Shown here: positions 39,629 to 47,951 of the stretch, piece after piece
Layout of the letters: each line of letters opens with the position of its first letter
Position numbering within the stretch: position 1 is the stretch's first letter
Assembly: GCF_000293885.2 (NCBI RefSeq)
Contig: NZ_CP010945.1
Coordinates: forward strand, 6,158,001-6,222,000
Length of the DNA stretch: 64,000 nt
Direction: 5' to 3'
DNA from: Pseudomonas fluorescens NCIMB 11764
GTDB taxonomy: Bacteria; Pseudomonadota; Gammaproteobacteria; Pseudomonadales; Pseudomonadaceae
The notes under the pieces: generated by a model
Seen by the model: only the letters and a program-made list of their open reading frames with translations
Told to the model about the DNA's origin: nothing
The model's database searches: none
Position numbers and translations under genes: made by a program

Positions 39629-40024
39629 AATAACCTCTTATTATTTTACCAGACAATAAAATGCCGTAGGCACAAATGCGAAACCAAACTGGAAACCCAT
39701 ATGCGCCGTTGTTAAAACCACATAGCCACTGGCATTCAACTATCAAAAGGGATATAGGGCTTTACTCCTACAATCGCCTTATGCGTAACGAAACTGAGAG
39801 CGTCTTCCTGAGCTCAATACTCAGCCAAAATGCCAGTTACAGAGAGCGTAAATCTTAGGTACCAAACCTCCAGCCCCTGAGACAAGTCTCCCCCTGCACA
39901 AGATCAAGCTCCTTGGAAAACTACCAAACTGCAGAACCATCCAGCCTTGCTTACAACAAAAAAACATTGGATATCCAATGATAGGTAACTCATTGAAACT
40001 ACCAGAGCCTTCCACTAAAAACCT
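39629..40024. other. Intergenic region between the hydrolase and permease genes
   Basis: About 400 bp. A plus-strand 60-residue frame (39676-39858) lacks a ribosome-binding site and resembles nothing known. The region is likely leader DNA of the permease gene, and I see no defined element. Confidence 0.4.
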
Positions 40025-40831
40025 TTAAGCGGTACACGCCTTATTTTTTGTTAGCGTAGATTGAGGTGTATTTTTCTGAAGAACTGCGTTCAAGAACGCG
40101 CCCATAAGTAAATCGAGATCATTTTGTGAGGCCATTGGATCCTCTGGATGCCATTGCACCCCAACAATCCAATTTTTTTTGTTTGCTTCGATAGCTTCTA
40201 CGACGCCGTCGGCTGCTCGAGCAGTGACTGTTAGCCCTTCACCTACCCGCGAAACGGCCTGGTGATGGCCGGAACGGATCGTGATCTCACAATCCGAGTA
40301 TATTGACTGCAGCCGCGAACCTAACGTAAGCGTGACGGGGTGAGAAACCATAACCGAGTTATCAACCGTACCACTATGGAGCCCTGCGCCAATATCTTGA
40401 ATTAGCTCCCCACCAAACGCGATATTGATCAGCTGCATGCCTCTGCAGATCCCAAGGATTGGCAGATTGTCGGTACTTCCTTGTCGAATGAGGTCGAGCT
40501 CAAACTGGTCTGCTTTTGGGTTGATCGCATACATCGTTTCGACAATTGGGACTTGACCGTAGCACGCTGGGTCTGCGTCCCCACCTCCTAGAATCAACAG
40601 CCCGTCGGCTTGACGGAGCAGCTCTTCTGGTGGCGGATTCGCAGCAGAAGCATCCACAAAAATATACTCAGCTCCACCTCGATGGATCGATGAGAAGACT
40701 CCATCCGAAAGCTCGTGCAGCGTTTTTTTGAGCCATTCGCCTGCATCTGGAGGGGTCAACGATCCAACGACAAGAATTTTTGCCGAGGCTACTGAGAGGT
40801 TTCTATTGGTCGAACTGGCCATTTCAGGCAT
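40025..40831 (-). CDS. Class-I glutamine amidotransferase-like hydrolase (peptidase C26, PuuD-like)
   Basis: Predicted gamma-glutamyl hydrolase of 268 aa. The ATG at 40831 is preceded by GAGGAA; an upstream start would add 12 residues. The nucleophile elbow is LGICRGMQLINIAFGG and the catalytic His/Glu pair is in GVQWHPEDP. The family includes PuuD, which hydrolyses gamma-glutamyl-GABA. It follows a divergent FadR regulator and precedes the permease on the same strand. No puuA/B/C-like partners are present, so the substrate is open. Confidence 0.85.
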   Translation of the reverse strand: MPEMASSTNRNLSVASAKILVVGSLTPPDAGEWLKKTLHELSDGVFSSIHRGGAEYIFVDASAANPPPEELLRQADGLLILGGGDADPACYGQVPIVETMYAINPKADQFELDLIRQGSTDNLPILGICRGMQLINIAFGGELIQDIGAGLHSGTVDNSVMVSHPVTLTLGSRLQSIYSDCEITIRSGHHQAVSRVGEGLTVTARAADGVVEAIEANKKNWIVGVQWHPEDPMASQNDLDLLMGAFLNAVLQKNTPQSTLTKNKACTA

Positions 40832-40915
40832 GATTTCCTCGTCAACTAGCTGAAAATACGGCCGCACCAGGCCGCGAAAGCATCACGAGATTAACATCTA
40901 TAGTCTAGAGGTCAA

Positions 40916-41620
40916 ATGAAATTTCTATCCCCTCTTCCTGGATCAGTTCGATCTGCTCCAGACCTCGTGGCGCTGCGCTTACGGGAAGCAATCTTCACGG
41001 GCGAGCTTCGCCCAGGGGATCAACTCCCTCCTGAGATCGACCTAGCGCGAGGATTTGGCATTGCCCTAATGACGGTACGTGTGGCTCTCAATGCACTTAA
41101 AGATATGGGGCTGCTCGCAACCGTTAGAGGCCGTAATGGTGGCACTTTCGTTACCAATGACGTAGGGGAACGCATTGCCGAAGCAGCGCGCCAGTCGCCT
41201 CTCACCAAAGTAGAGCTACGAGACCTGACAGATTGGCGACGAGCCATTTCGGGGGAGGCATGCTTTCTTACCGCAAGTCGAGCTTCTGCCGAAGACCGTG
41301 TAGCTATACAAACCGCAGGCGACAACTTTGACCAATTGCTGCCGAAATTTCCTGATGTGCGTTTTGCCGATGCAAGGCTCCATAGCCTAATAGCAGAGAC
41401 TTCTAAATCAGAGAATCTACTACGTGGTGAAATAGAGATTCAGCGAATACTTACCGAAGTAATTCTCGCCATAGAAAAACCCCGAGGAAGTAAACATCTA
41501 ACTAGTTTCAGCCACGACCCAATAATCAAAGCCATAGCGCAAGGTAATGGGAACGCCGCTAGAGAGGCCATGCTGAACCATGCTGAAGATACTTTTACCT
41601 GGGTTACACTGCTACTATAA
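40916..41620 (+). CDS. FadR-type GntR regulator
   Basis: 234-aa regulator with an N-terminal winged HTH (LREAIFTGELRPGDQLPPEIDLARGFGIALMTVRVALNALKDMGL) and a C-terminal FCD domain containing DARLHSLIAETS and MLNHAEDTF. It is divergent from the hydrolase gene, with 84 bp between starts, and probably represses the hydrolase-permease pair. An interrupted palindrome TCTA-N5-TAGA (40897-40909) lies just before its start. Confidence 0.85.
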   Translation: MKFLSPLPGSVRSAPDLVALRLREAIFTGELRPGDQLPPEIDLARGFGIALMTVRVALNALKDMGLLATVRGRNGGTFVTNDVGERIAEAARQSPLTKVELRDLTDWRRAISGEACFLTASRASAEDRVAIQTAGDNFDQLLPKFPDVRFADARLHSLIAETSKSENLLRGEIEIQRILTEVILAIEKPRGSKHLTSFSHDPIIKAIAQGNGNAAREAMLNHAEDTFTWVTLLL

Positions 41621-41893
41621 ATAGAATTAACAGCACATGAATACCATGAACAAATAAGCACATCAAAGCGCATCACTTTCCGTATTTAGAATCAAACTTC
41701 GAGCAAGGCCGCAACCACTAACAGAGTCAGTTTTTGATGGCGGCCGACCGGCAATTGAACCACCTTTCTAATAACGATGCGCTTTAAGAAATTACAAAAT
41801 CCAACTGAATCAGACTCACACCAAAAGCCCCCCATCCAATTTAATGCTGGCCGAATTAACGGTGCGGCGCCGTGTAAGCACTCCTAACTTTGA

Positions 41894-42148
41894 ATGCTAT
41901 TTAGTAGGAGATACTTCGAAGGGCAAAACGTTAAATTCCAATCTACAAGTGTCGCAGAACACGTGGTGGCTAGAGCAGTGCAAGAGCTTTTTACTTCGCT
42001 GACAATATCGGATCAACATGAGCCGTATGGTGATGAGGCGCTCGGGGCCAATCGCTACATGCCGCTGCTTAGAGGTCATGTTCTGGATTGGGTTGAGCAA
42101 TATGGACTTGGTGAAGATGTTCGATTTAAGACTCAGGATAACGAATAA
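41894..42148 (+). CDS. Hypothetical 84-residue protein
   Basis: Open frame with plausible composition in its second half (TSVAEHVVARAVQELFTSLTI and HVLDWVEQYGLGEDVRF). No clear ribosome-binding site is seen, though an interrupted repeat CTCCTA/TAGGAG surrounds the start. It could be a fragment of a longer gene. I do not recognise it. It marks the beginning of the mobile-looking region. Confidence 0.3.
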   Translation: MLFSRRYFEGQNVKFQSTSVAEHVVARAVQELFTSLTISDQHEPYGDEALGANRYMPLLRGHVLDWVEQYGLGEDVRFKTQDNE

Positions 42149-42459
42149 ATAGAATGTGCAGGGCGGTGAGCTTAACCGCTCCGGCACTGAAGCCCTCCCA
42201 AAAAAAGCGCGGGGAGTCGCCACTCGTGCTCCCTATAGTGACGGCAATCGTTTCAATTCCTCAGCCATTCGCTTTAGCAACATGCTCCTTTGGTCCAGGC
42301 TCACGCTGCCATCGTTGTGCTCAGTCATTGCCTCAGGGAGCTGACCTGACGACTGAGTGTCGCGGTAAGGAGACGGCGCCCTTTACCCTATACCTATCAA
42401 TGGCTCAGGATCAGCGGCTTTTGGCCGTTCATGGTTAGTCAATGCGGTTAATCGATACT
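42149..42459. other. Gene-poor stretch at the edge of the mobile region
   Basis: About 310 bp. A 31-residue minus-strand frame (42233-42328, MTEHNDGSVSLDQ...) has coding-like composition but a poor ribosome-binding site. Nothing else is seen. Confidence 0.3.
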
Positions 42460-42663
42460 CTAGCTCAGACAGGGCTCGATCAGTCGGTCGACCCTTCGCT
42501 CTTCGAACTGCCCTTCCCGCATCTCGTTTGCATTGGGATAATGCCTCAACAGCTGGCGGGCCTGACGTCGAATGGATTCTGACAGCGCGGGGCCTTGCGC
42601 AAGCTCGACCAGCAGCTCTCGCGTCTGAATGAGCGCGGGCGTGTGCTCGCTCGGCATCGTCAT
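42460..42663 (-). CDS. BPSL0761-family small protein
   Basis: 67 residues beginning MTMPSEHTPALIQTRELLVELAQG with the later block ARQLLRHYPNANEM. This is the pattern of the BPSL0761 family (MTMPxERTxAVxxTRELL...LLRHYP), common in Pseudomonas accessory DNA next to mobile elements. The function is unknown. The family match is from recalled pattern. Confidence 0.65.
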   Translation of the reverse strand: MTMPSEHTPALIQTRELLVELAQGPALSESIRRQARQLLRHYPNANEMREGQFEERRVDRLIEPCLS

Positions 42664-43010
42664 GATGTCCCCCTACAGCCGCGCGAAGCCTGATGACTGC
42701 CAACCAAGGTCCCCACCGTCAATCGCCCCAAGCCTACACCGAAAACCAGATTGCACAGGGCTGCAATCGCCGGGATCAACCCGGTCTGTTCGTGAATCCT
42801 CCCTCGCCTCCTCGGCGTACCATCGATCGAGCCGCCGCGCACCAAAAACGCCATGAGGTTTGAGAATCTTGCTTTCTCATACCTGTTGAGTCGCTCACTT
42901 CAAGGTGTTTTGGCCATGTCCCCCCCGGCAACGCATGCTTAATCGCCGTCGCTGAGAAGTGCCGCTCGCTTAGGCCCGTTTGAAGATTAGGTGAAGCGCA
43001 CGGGCTCCAC
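42664..43010. other. Unassigned stretch between two small genes
   Basis: About 350 bp. A minus-strand 64-residue frame (42660-42854) has an ATG but no good ribosome-binding site and no recognisable motif. No toxin partner for the AbrB-type gene is visible here. Confidence 0.35.
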
Positions 43011-43199
43011 TCAGGGTGTCGCTAAGTCGCTCAACTTCGGCGTCAGAACTATCGCATCGTCGATCACTTCAAGCGTCAGCACGTCACCGAGGCTCAGTCC
43101 AACACTGGCGAGTAGCTCAGTCGGTAACTCAATGATGACGTCGCCACTGCCATCCAGAGGATCTTGGCATTTCACTGTCCAGCGTTGGGCTTCGGTCAT
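43011..43199 (-). CDS. AbrB/MazE-type swapped-hairpin antitoxin-like protein
   Basis: 62 residues starting MTEAQRWTVKCQD, with the SpoVT/AbrB core DVIIELPTELLASVGLSLGDVLTLEVIDDAIVLTPK. Such proteins are DNA-binding antitoxins. An in-frame GTG 12 nt upstream is an alternative start. No recognisable toxin gene lies on either side, so it is an orphan here. Confidence 0.65.
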   Translation of the reverse strand: MTEAQRWTVKCQDPLDGSGDVIIELPTELLASVGLSLGDVLTLEVIDDAIVLTPKLSDLATP

Positions 43200-43487
43200 G
43201 ATGTTACTCACACTTTTTGTCGTGGCGGGGACGGTTCATTATGCTCGCAGTGTCTTCGCAAGTTGAAGCGTGATGCTGACTGCTGAGCACGTCTACCTGC
43301 CGTTCACTGCGGGTTATGTTTGCTAAGCCGGGCGGGTCGAATCCGGGGCAAGAGGCTGGTTAGGTCGAATGCAACTGGGTGATCATGCCCATGCAATAAC
43401 CCTGGTGTCATCGGGTCTGGAAAAGTGGCTCCAGCCAACGGCGAGTTCAGCTAGTCTTCCTGCTCCGGTTACTCAACGACGACACCC

Positions 43488-43706
43488 ATGCCAGATAACT
43501 CTGAAACGAATATAGCCGCAGCAGATGCTCTCACGCTGCTCCTGCACAACCAGCACGCCATAGGTGCGGCCATTGAAGAGGTGACCAAGTGGCTCGCCGA
43601 GAATGGAGTGGGGAGTGTTGCCACTAACGCAATGGCGGCCATGGACACGCTGGACAAAAATGCTCAAGGCATCACAGACGCCATCATGCGACTGCGGCAG
43701 GCATAG
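43488..43706 (+). CDS. Hypothetical 72-residue protein
   Basis: Acidic, mostly helical frame (ADALTLLLHNQHAIGAAIEEVTKWLAENGVG, AMAAMDTLDKNAQGITDAIMRL) with good coding character but no obvious ribosome-binding site. Small soluble proteins of this type occur in Pseudomonas accessory regions. The function is unknown. Confidence 0.5.
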   Translation: MPDNSETNIAAADALTLLLHNQHAIGAAIEEVTKWLAENGVGSVATNAMAAMDTLDKNAQGITDAIMRLRQA

Positions 43707-43872
43707 GCATCATCTATAGCACTGCTAGCCACCCTTCACTAGCGTCCCGATGTAATCGGGGGGGAGTGGGAGATTACATTTCACTCGCCCCCCCCCCCAT
43801 TTGCCTGTCCACTGACCAGCTGTTTGCATTCGACTTGACCAACAGGCACCGCAGCGACGACCGACAGATAGC

Positions 43873-44058
43873 GGCCGATTCTGTTGAAAAAGTCGCTTCT
43901 TCCACACTGCCGCATACTGACCGCTGAAAACGCCTTTTTTTGCGCGCTGCTACGCGAAATCTGGGCCCGGAATACTCTGCTCAATGTAAAGATTTCAGTC
44001 TCAAGCGCGTACTTTTCTACCGTGGAAACCATGGCCGACTTTTTCAACAGAATCGGCC
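43873..44058 (+). mobile_element. MITE copy 1
   Basis: 186-bp non-coding element with perfect 23-bp terminal inverted repeats beginning GGCCGATTCTGTTGAAAAAG. The interior is shared with copies at 44774-44960 (inverted) and 47189-47368, including TACGCGAAATCTG, AATGTAAAGATTTCA and CTCAAGCGCGTACTTT. It has no coding capacity, so it must be mobilised in trans by an IS with matching ends, which I cannot identify. Confidence 0.8.
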
Positions 44059-44133
44059 AGGAATAGCCATCCAATACGTGTAGGACATCGGGAACGATTT
44101 ATCGCTGACGATGTGACTTGAAGAGAACGTCCT

Positions 44134-44481
44134 TTACTCTGAGGAGCTGCTCAGCGTCCCGATCCAAAAGTACAGGGCGTTCATGAGGGCAGCGATCACC
44201 CCAAGCATCGCCGCTTTTGTGTTCAACATGGCGGCCGTGGTGGTGATCGCAATAACTTTCGTCTGATCGAGGTTTTGGATCTGGGCCACGTCTTCTTGCC
44301 ATGCTGCAGAGATGTGCCAAAGCATCGCCGACAGGATCGTGATGATGATGCTGGAGACAACCATGAGCTTCTTCAGGCCAGATATGACCCATGGGTTATC
44401 CGCGCAGTAGTTGCGCACCAAACAGATGATGGCGCCAGCAATGTTGGCAGTGGTGCGGAACAGCTTGTACAGCTTCTTCAT
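44134..44481 (-). CDS. Hypothetical membrane protein between two inverted MITEs
   Basis: 115 residues with three predicted membrane helices (about 12-28, 36-56, 90-108) and a basic start MKKLYKLFR. AAGG lies 7 nt before the ATG. It is the only gene between MITE copies 1 and 2, which face each other, so the three could move together. I do not recognise the family. Confidence 0.6.
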   Translation of the reverse strand: MKKLYKLFRTTANIAGAIICLVRNYCADNPWVISGLKKLMVVSSIIITILSAMLWHISAAWQEDVAQIQNLDQTKVIAITTTAAMLNTKAAMLGVIAALMNALYFWIGTLSSSSE

Positions 44482-44773
44482 TCAAGAGCCTTATCAGTGG
44501 GTGCGGCGACCGATTTTCAGTCACCTACTTCACTATTCGGCACGTTCCTCGGTTTTATTTACTGCTTTTCTCAATTTTTTTCAGAAATCGCTTCGAGATC
44601 GACGTCAGCTATCGCAGATCAATGTCGTAGCTCGCCCTGCTTGGCCATCGAGATAAGGTGGAAAATGGGACATATCGATATATCAAGCAGACTGGCCGAC
44701 TCTGGCCGAAAGCACCTTGTCGCGACCGGTTGAATCCACAGTCGAAAGCCGTCCTTCGGGATTGACTGCTTAT

Positions 44774-44960
44774 GGCCGATTCTGTTGAAAACAGTCGGCC
44801 ATGGTATGCGCAACAGAAAAACACGCGTCCGAGATTGAAATCTTTACTTTTGGCAGAGGCTTCCGGACTCGGATTTCACGTGGCAGCGTGCAAAAAAGAC
44901 GTTTTCACCCGCCAATGAGCAGGCAGTTTGGGCAGACCGACTTTTTCAACAGAATAGGCC
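44774..44960 (-). mobile_element. MITE copy 2 (inverted)
   Basis: 187-bp copy in opposite orientation to copies 1 and 3. The left end GGCCGATTCTGTTGAAAA matches the inverse of the right end of copy 1. The right end CCGACTTTTTCAACAGAATA has one change from the repeat consensus. Internal matches include GAAATCTTTACTTT and GATTTCACGTGGCAGCG. It is more diverged than the other two. Confidence 0.75.
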
Positions 44961-45043
44961 GTTTTCAGTCGGACGCGATAGGCGGAATACGGCCAGAAGG
45001 GGCCGAACCTACGTGAATCCCCCCTCTGGCAACGCTTTTAAGG

Positions 45044-45175
45044 TCAGTCACCTTTTTTGTGTTTATGTACTTCCAGATCGGGATGTTTGGGTTTGTTTTC
45101 TTCAGTAACACGACGGCGTTGGTCCTTTTTGCCGGTGGATTCAGCGATCGGTTTGGGGCCGGGTTTAATACTCAT
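45044..45175 (-). CDS. 43-residue lysine-rich protein downstream of the TIR gene
   Basis: Begins MSIKPGPKPIAESTGKKDQ and ends DLEVHKHKKGD. Very hydrophilic and basic, so probably disordered or nucleic-acid binding. GAAGGAG lies 8 nt before the ATG, which supports translation. It lies 62 nt after the TIR gene on the same strand. The function is unknown. Confidence 0.6.
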   Translation of the reverse strand: MSIKPGPKPIAESTGKKDQRRRVTEENKPKHPDLEVHKHKKGD

Positions 45176-45237
45176 GTGTTCAACTCCTTCGATTGATAAC
45201 AGGTCTGTAAGTAAAACCGTACGCATAGAAAGTGAAG

Positions 45238-45939
45238 CTACGGGGCGACCAACTCGGCAAGCTTGGCCGCGATATCTGCAAACGTATCTTCAGCAGTGCT
45301 CAGGCCGCTTCTCGAACCGAGTAGAGGGCTGACTTCTCGCAGCGATTCGTATGTGGTGTCGTGAATGATGGGAACCAGCAGATCCCTTGCGAGGAGCGCG
45401 GAAAGCTCTTTGTCAGCGATGCCTTCAGCTGCTAGGCGACGCAGCAAAGCAGGGGTCACCAGCACAATACCTACTCGAGACTTCGCCAATCCCTTATCAA
45501 TTTCACGGAGTAAGGAAGAGCCTAGAAGGACATCTTTCTCGCTGAACCAAACGGAAACACCGAGCGACTCGAGTACATCATGCAACTCCTTCGCGGATCC
45601 TTTCCGGTCGTCCCAGGCATGACAAAGAAAGACGTCACGTAGATCAGGTACTGTCGCACGCCTCTCGACATTTTCGCGTACCGGCGTGAGCGTTCTTACC
45701 TCGGCGGAGGTGTAAGCCACAGAGGATCCGGGCTTCGACCAGCGCGGCTTTGCGCTGCTGGATGAACCGCCGCTACTGCGACCACCCCCGCCATGAGACG
45801 GGGACGAATAGGATGGTGCGTAGGACGAGGATGAATACGATCGCGATCCGTACCCGCTATATCGGCTGCTACATGCGGGACACGCTGCCCTTGCGCTTGC
45901 CGAACGATGACCATGTACCGGTGCTGTACATCTAGACAT
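45238..45939 (-). CDS. TIR-domain protein
   Basis: 233 aa from the ATG at 45939 (GGAAGG 8 nt upstream). The N-terminal part has a zinc-ribbon-like CTAPVHGH...CPAC and a long Ser/Tyr/Gly-rich linker. The C-terminal ~135 residues are a TIR domain: DVFLCHAWDDRKG, then VSVWFSEKDVLLGSSLLREIDKGL, where the Glu before IDKGL fits the NADase catalytic position, and GIVLVTPALL. Bacterial TIR proteins commonly cleave NAD in anti-phage defence. No ThsA, Argonaute or Pycsar-type partner is visible nearby. Confidence 0.8.
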   Translation of the reverse strand: MSRCTAPVHGHRSASARAACPACSSRYSGYGSRSYSSSSYAPSYSSPSHGGGGRSSGGSSSSAKPRWSKPGSSVAYTSAEVRTLTPVRENVERRATVPDLRDVFLCHAWDDRKGSAKELHDVLESLGVSVWFSEKDVLLGSSLLREIDKGLAKSRVGIVLVTPALLRRLAAEGIADKELSALLARDLLVPIIHDTTYESLREVSPLLGSRSGLSTAEDTFADIAAKLAELVAP

Positions 45940-46357
45940 GTAGTAAACCTTCCGTTTGTAGCTGCTCGCCCAAGAGATGATTAAGCAGCGGTTGTACCGA
46001 GCCATCAGCTTTTGAAAACACCGCAGCCCATCCTTATTGGCTCGAAATCAACCTGCACTTCAGATCGTGATTCCAATATGCTGGCACGAACAATAGCCCA
46101 TAGCGCGAATTCTGCTACCAGGCGTAGCGTGAATGTTTGCTAGCGGCTTCCGATACAAATGCCTCCCTGGTCTAGAGCTATCTATCATAGCGGGTAGCTC
46201 TCGACCCAAGTTTCAGGTCTTTGACGTTCAACGGCCCCGCCATCGATGCCGTGGTTCAATCGACGAACGTCTCCTACGGGTCGTTCTCTGGCGGTCATCA
46301 CTTTGGCATGTGCTGGTTAAGTCGAATGCAAACGGTTGTTCAGCTCAGAATGAAACG

Positions 46358-46576
46358 ATGAAAGCTCATCCATCCGTATCCCGAACTCTCGAATTACTTG
46401 CGGTTGACATGAATGCGAATCTGGAGCGAATGCTTCCTCTGGATACGCGTCTTGACGCTCGCATCATTCGCGAGTCGATCAGATTGATGTTGACCTCAAT
46501 ACGCCGCTCTCGGCGGTGGACGAATAAATCAGGGCCACGAACCTTGCCTCGCATGCGCTGGGTTCCCAGACCCTAG
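46358..46576 (+). CDS. Hypothetical 72-residue protein
   Basis: Frame starting MKAHPSVSRTLELLAVDMNANLERMLPLDTRLDARIIRESIRLMLTSIR with a basic tail. The composition looks coding but no good ribosome-binding site is visible, and a longer in-frame extension upstream looks non-coding. Unrecognised. It lies between the TIR gene and the MvaT gene. Confidence 0.35.
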   Translation: MKAHPSVSRTLELLAVDMNANLERMLPLDTRLDARIIRESIRLMLTSIRRSRRWTNKSGPRTLPRMRWVPRP

Positions 46577-46632
46577 ATTCAAATTGTGGTTTTTGGTGTA
46601 TTGTTAGGTGACTAACTACATAGAGAATTAAC

Positions 46633-46998
46633 ATGTCAAAGCTCGCAGAATTTCGTCAGCTCGAAAAGCACTTGGCTGAACAGCTCCAAGCTCTCGAAGC
46701 CCTGAAAGGTGATGTTGGCCTCAAGAAAGAAATCGAGTTCGAGACCAAACTTCGTGCACTGCTGGCCGAGTACGGCTACAGCCTGCCGAACGTGATCAAC
46801 CTACTAGATCCGCAAGCGAGCCGTCGTGCTCCTGCCGTCGATTCTAAAGCTGGCACCCGTAAGCCACGCCAGGTGAAGGTTTACAGGAATCCTAAAACCG
46901 GCGAAGTCGTCGAAACCAAAGGCGGCAATCACAAAACGTTGAAAGAATGGAAAGCAGAACATGGCTCCGCGACCGTTGAGTCTTGGCTGACCAAGTGA
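46633..46998 (+). CDS. MvaT/MvaU-family H-NS-like silencer paralogue
   Basis: 121-aa nucleoid-associated protein. The N-terminal coiled-coil oligomerisation region is LAEFRQLEKHLAEQLQALEAL. The C-terminal DNA-binding domain is RKPRQVKVYRNPKTGEVVETKGGNHKTLKEWKAEHG, typical of MvaT/MvaU, including the AT-minor-groove R-P-R-like segment. Its location in mobile DNA suggests an island-encoded silencer that could damp expression of the surrounding genes or interfere with the chromosomal MvaT. It has its own terminator. Confidence 0.88.
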   Translation: MSKLAEFRQLEKHLAEQLQALEALKGDVGLKKEIEFETKLRALLAEYGYSLPNVINLLDPQASRRAPAVDSKAGTRKPRQVKVYRNPKTGEVVETKGGNHKTLKEWKAEHGSATVESWLTK

Positions 46999-47015
46999 TT
47001 TTGGTTTGAGTACAC

Positions 47016-47041
47016 AAGGGTCCTCCAAGGGCTCTTTTTTT
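47016..47041 (+). terminator. Terminator after the MvaT-like gene
   Basis: AAGGGTCC (47016-47023) pairs with GGGCTCTT (47029-47036), allowing two wobble pairs, followed by a T run. It lies 18 nt past the stop codon. Confidence 0.7.
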
Positions 47042-47188
47042 CATCTCATTCAAGAGCGGCGGTTATGAAGCTTCGTCAGTTTGTCTGCCCGTGAAAGATC
47101 GTATCAGTGACGGGCAAAGCGACCCATACGGCGAGCTCCGTCATGGTCTCGCCGCACCGAGATGTTAAAAGCGAATGGCGGATATCAG

Positions 47189-47368
47189 CGATTCTGTTGA
47201 AAAAGTCGGTTCTTCCAGACTGCCCCCATACTGACCGCTGAAAACGTCTTTTTTGCGCGTCGCTACGCGAAATCTGAGCCCCGAATCCCAGGCTCAAAGT
47301 AAAGATCTCAATCTCAAGCGCGTACTTTTGTGTCGTGGAAACCATGGCCGACTTTTTCAACAGAATCG
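47189..47368 (+). mobile_element. MITE copy 3
   Basis: 180-bp copy in the same orientation as copy 1, with 21-bp perfect ends CGATTCTGTTGAAAAAGTCG(G). The interior closely follows copy 1 (CATACTGACCGCTGAAAACG, CTACGCGAAATCTGAGC, CAATCTCAAGCGCGTACTTT). It is one of three copies spread over 3.5 kb. Confidence 0.8.
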
Positions 47369-47596
47369 ACCGATTTCTGCCTCTCGCGATGGGTATAACC
47401 AACTCCAAGCTGACGGAGGCGAGAGGCAAAAATCGGCTGAAAGCGCTCGTCCGAAAGTGCAATGAACGTTTTACGCTGCCTTTCTGAAGGTAGGAGGAGA
47501 GCAATCGAATGAACAAAAGCGATTGCTGTAACCTACTTTTTTGAGTTGTTAACTTCACTGGCTTACAGATCATAAAAGTGGTTTACAGGCGTTTAA

Positions 47597-47950
47597 AACA
47601 CTTGGTGAACGACCGAACTGGTTCACAACCAATACTGCGCCTACCATCTTCACCTAACCAAGCATGGCGGCTTACGGCTTGCCAATCGGCGAAGCAATGC
47701 CGCCCATATCGCCCTCTAGGTATCAGTCACGACACTAGACCTCAGCCCCTCCCAACTGGACGAACGTATTGGCCGTCGGAGCGATCAACGAGCCCAATCG
47801 CCGAAGAGAGCATCGGCCTCAATGTAGCGCACTGCTGACTGCTCATCGCGCCAATCAACATAATCCATCAACGCCTTGCTGCTCCAGTGATTGCGACTGG
47901 CCTAGGTGGCAAACCCGCGGCGCATTGAATGCACGGTATAACCCTCGCCA
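47597..47950. repeat. Direct repeat R1, diverged copy of the integrase 3' end plus flank
   Basis: About 354 bp similar along its length to 49220-49573, offset by 1623 bp. It contains about 190 bp of non-coding DNA beyond the integrase stop (for example AATCGGCGAAGC in both) and the last 55 codons of the integrase. Similarity ends sharply at 47950. The two copies bracket two antitoxin-like genes. Confidence 0.75.
47785..47949 (-). pseudogene. Truncated integrase remnant (C-terminal 54 residues)
   Basis: Translates to GEGYTVHSMRRGFAT, stop, ASRNHWSSKALMDYVDWRDEQSAVRYIEADALFGDWAR, matching the C-terminus of the intact integrase at 49408-50316 but with TAG in place of a Trp codon. The HxxR and catalytic Tyr are kept. 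The 5' part is absent, and the next gene begins its own coding sequence right at the break. Confidence 0.85.
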
Positions 47951-47951
47951 T

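Noticed and set aside
43788..43799. Second poly-C tract near the small hypothetical gene
   Set aside because: Lies outside any supported coding frame or promoter; no evidence that it is functional.
43873..47368. The three ~185-bp repeats as a CRISPR or integron attC array
   Set aside because: Spacing is irregular, units carry long terminal inverted repeats and one is inverted, which fits MITEs and not CRISPR repeats or attC sites.
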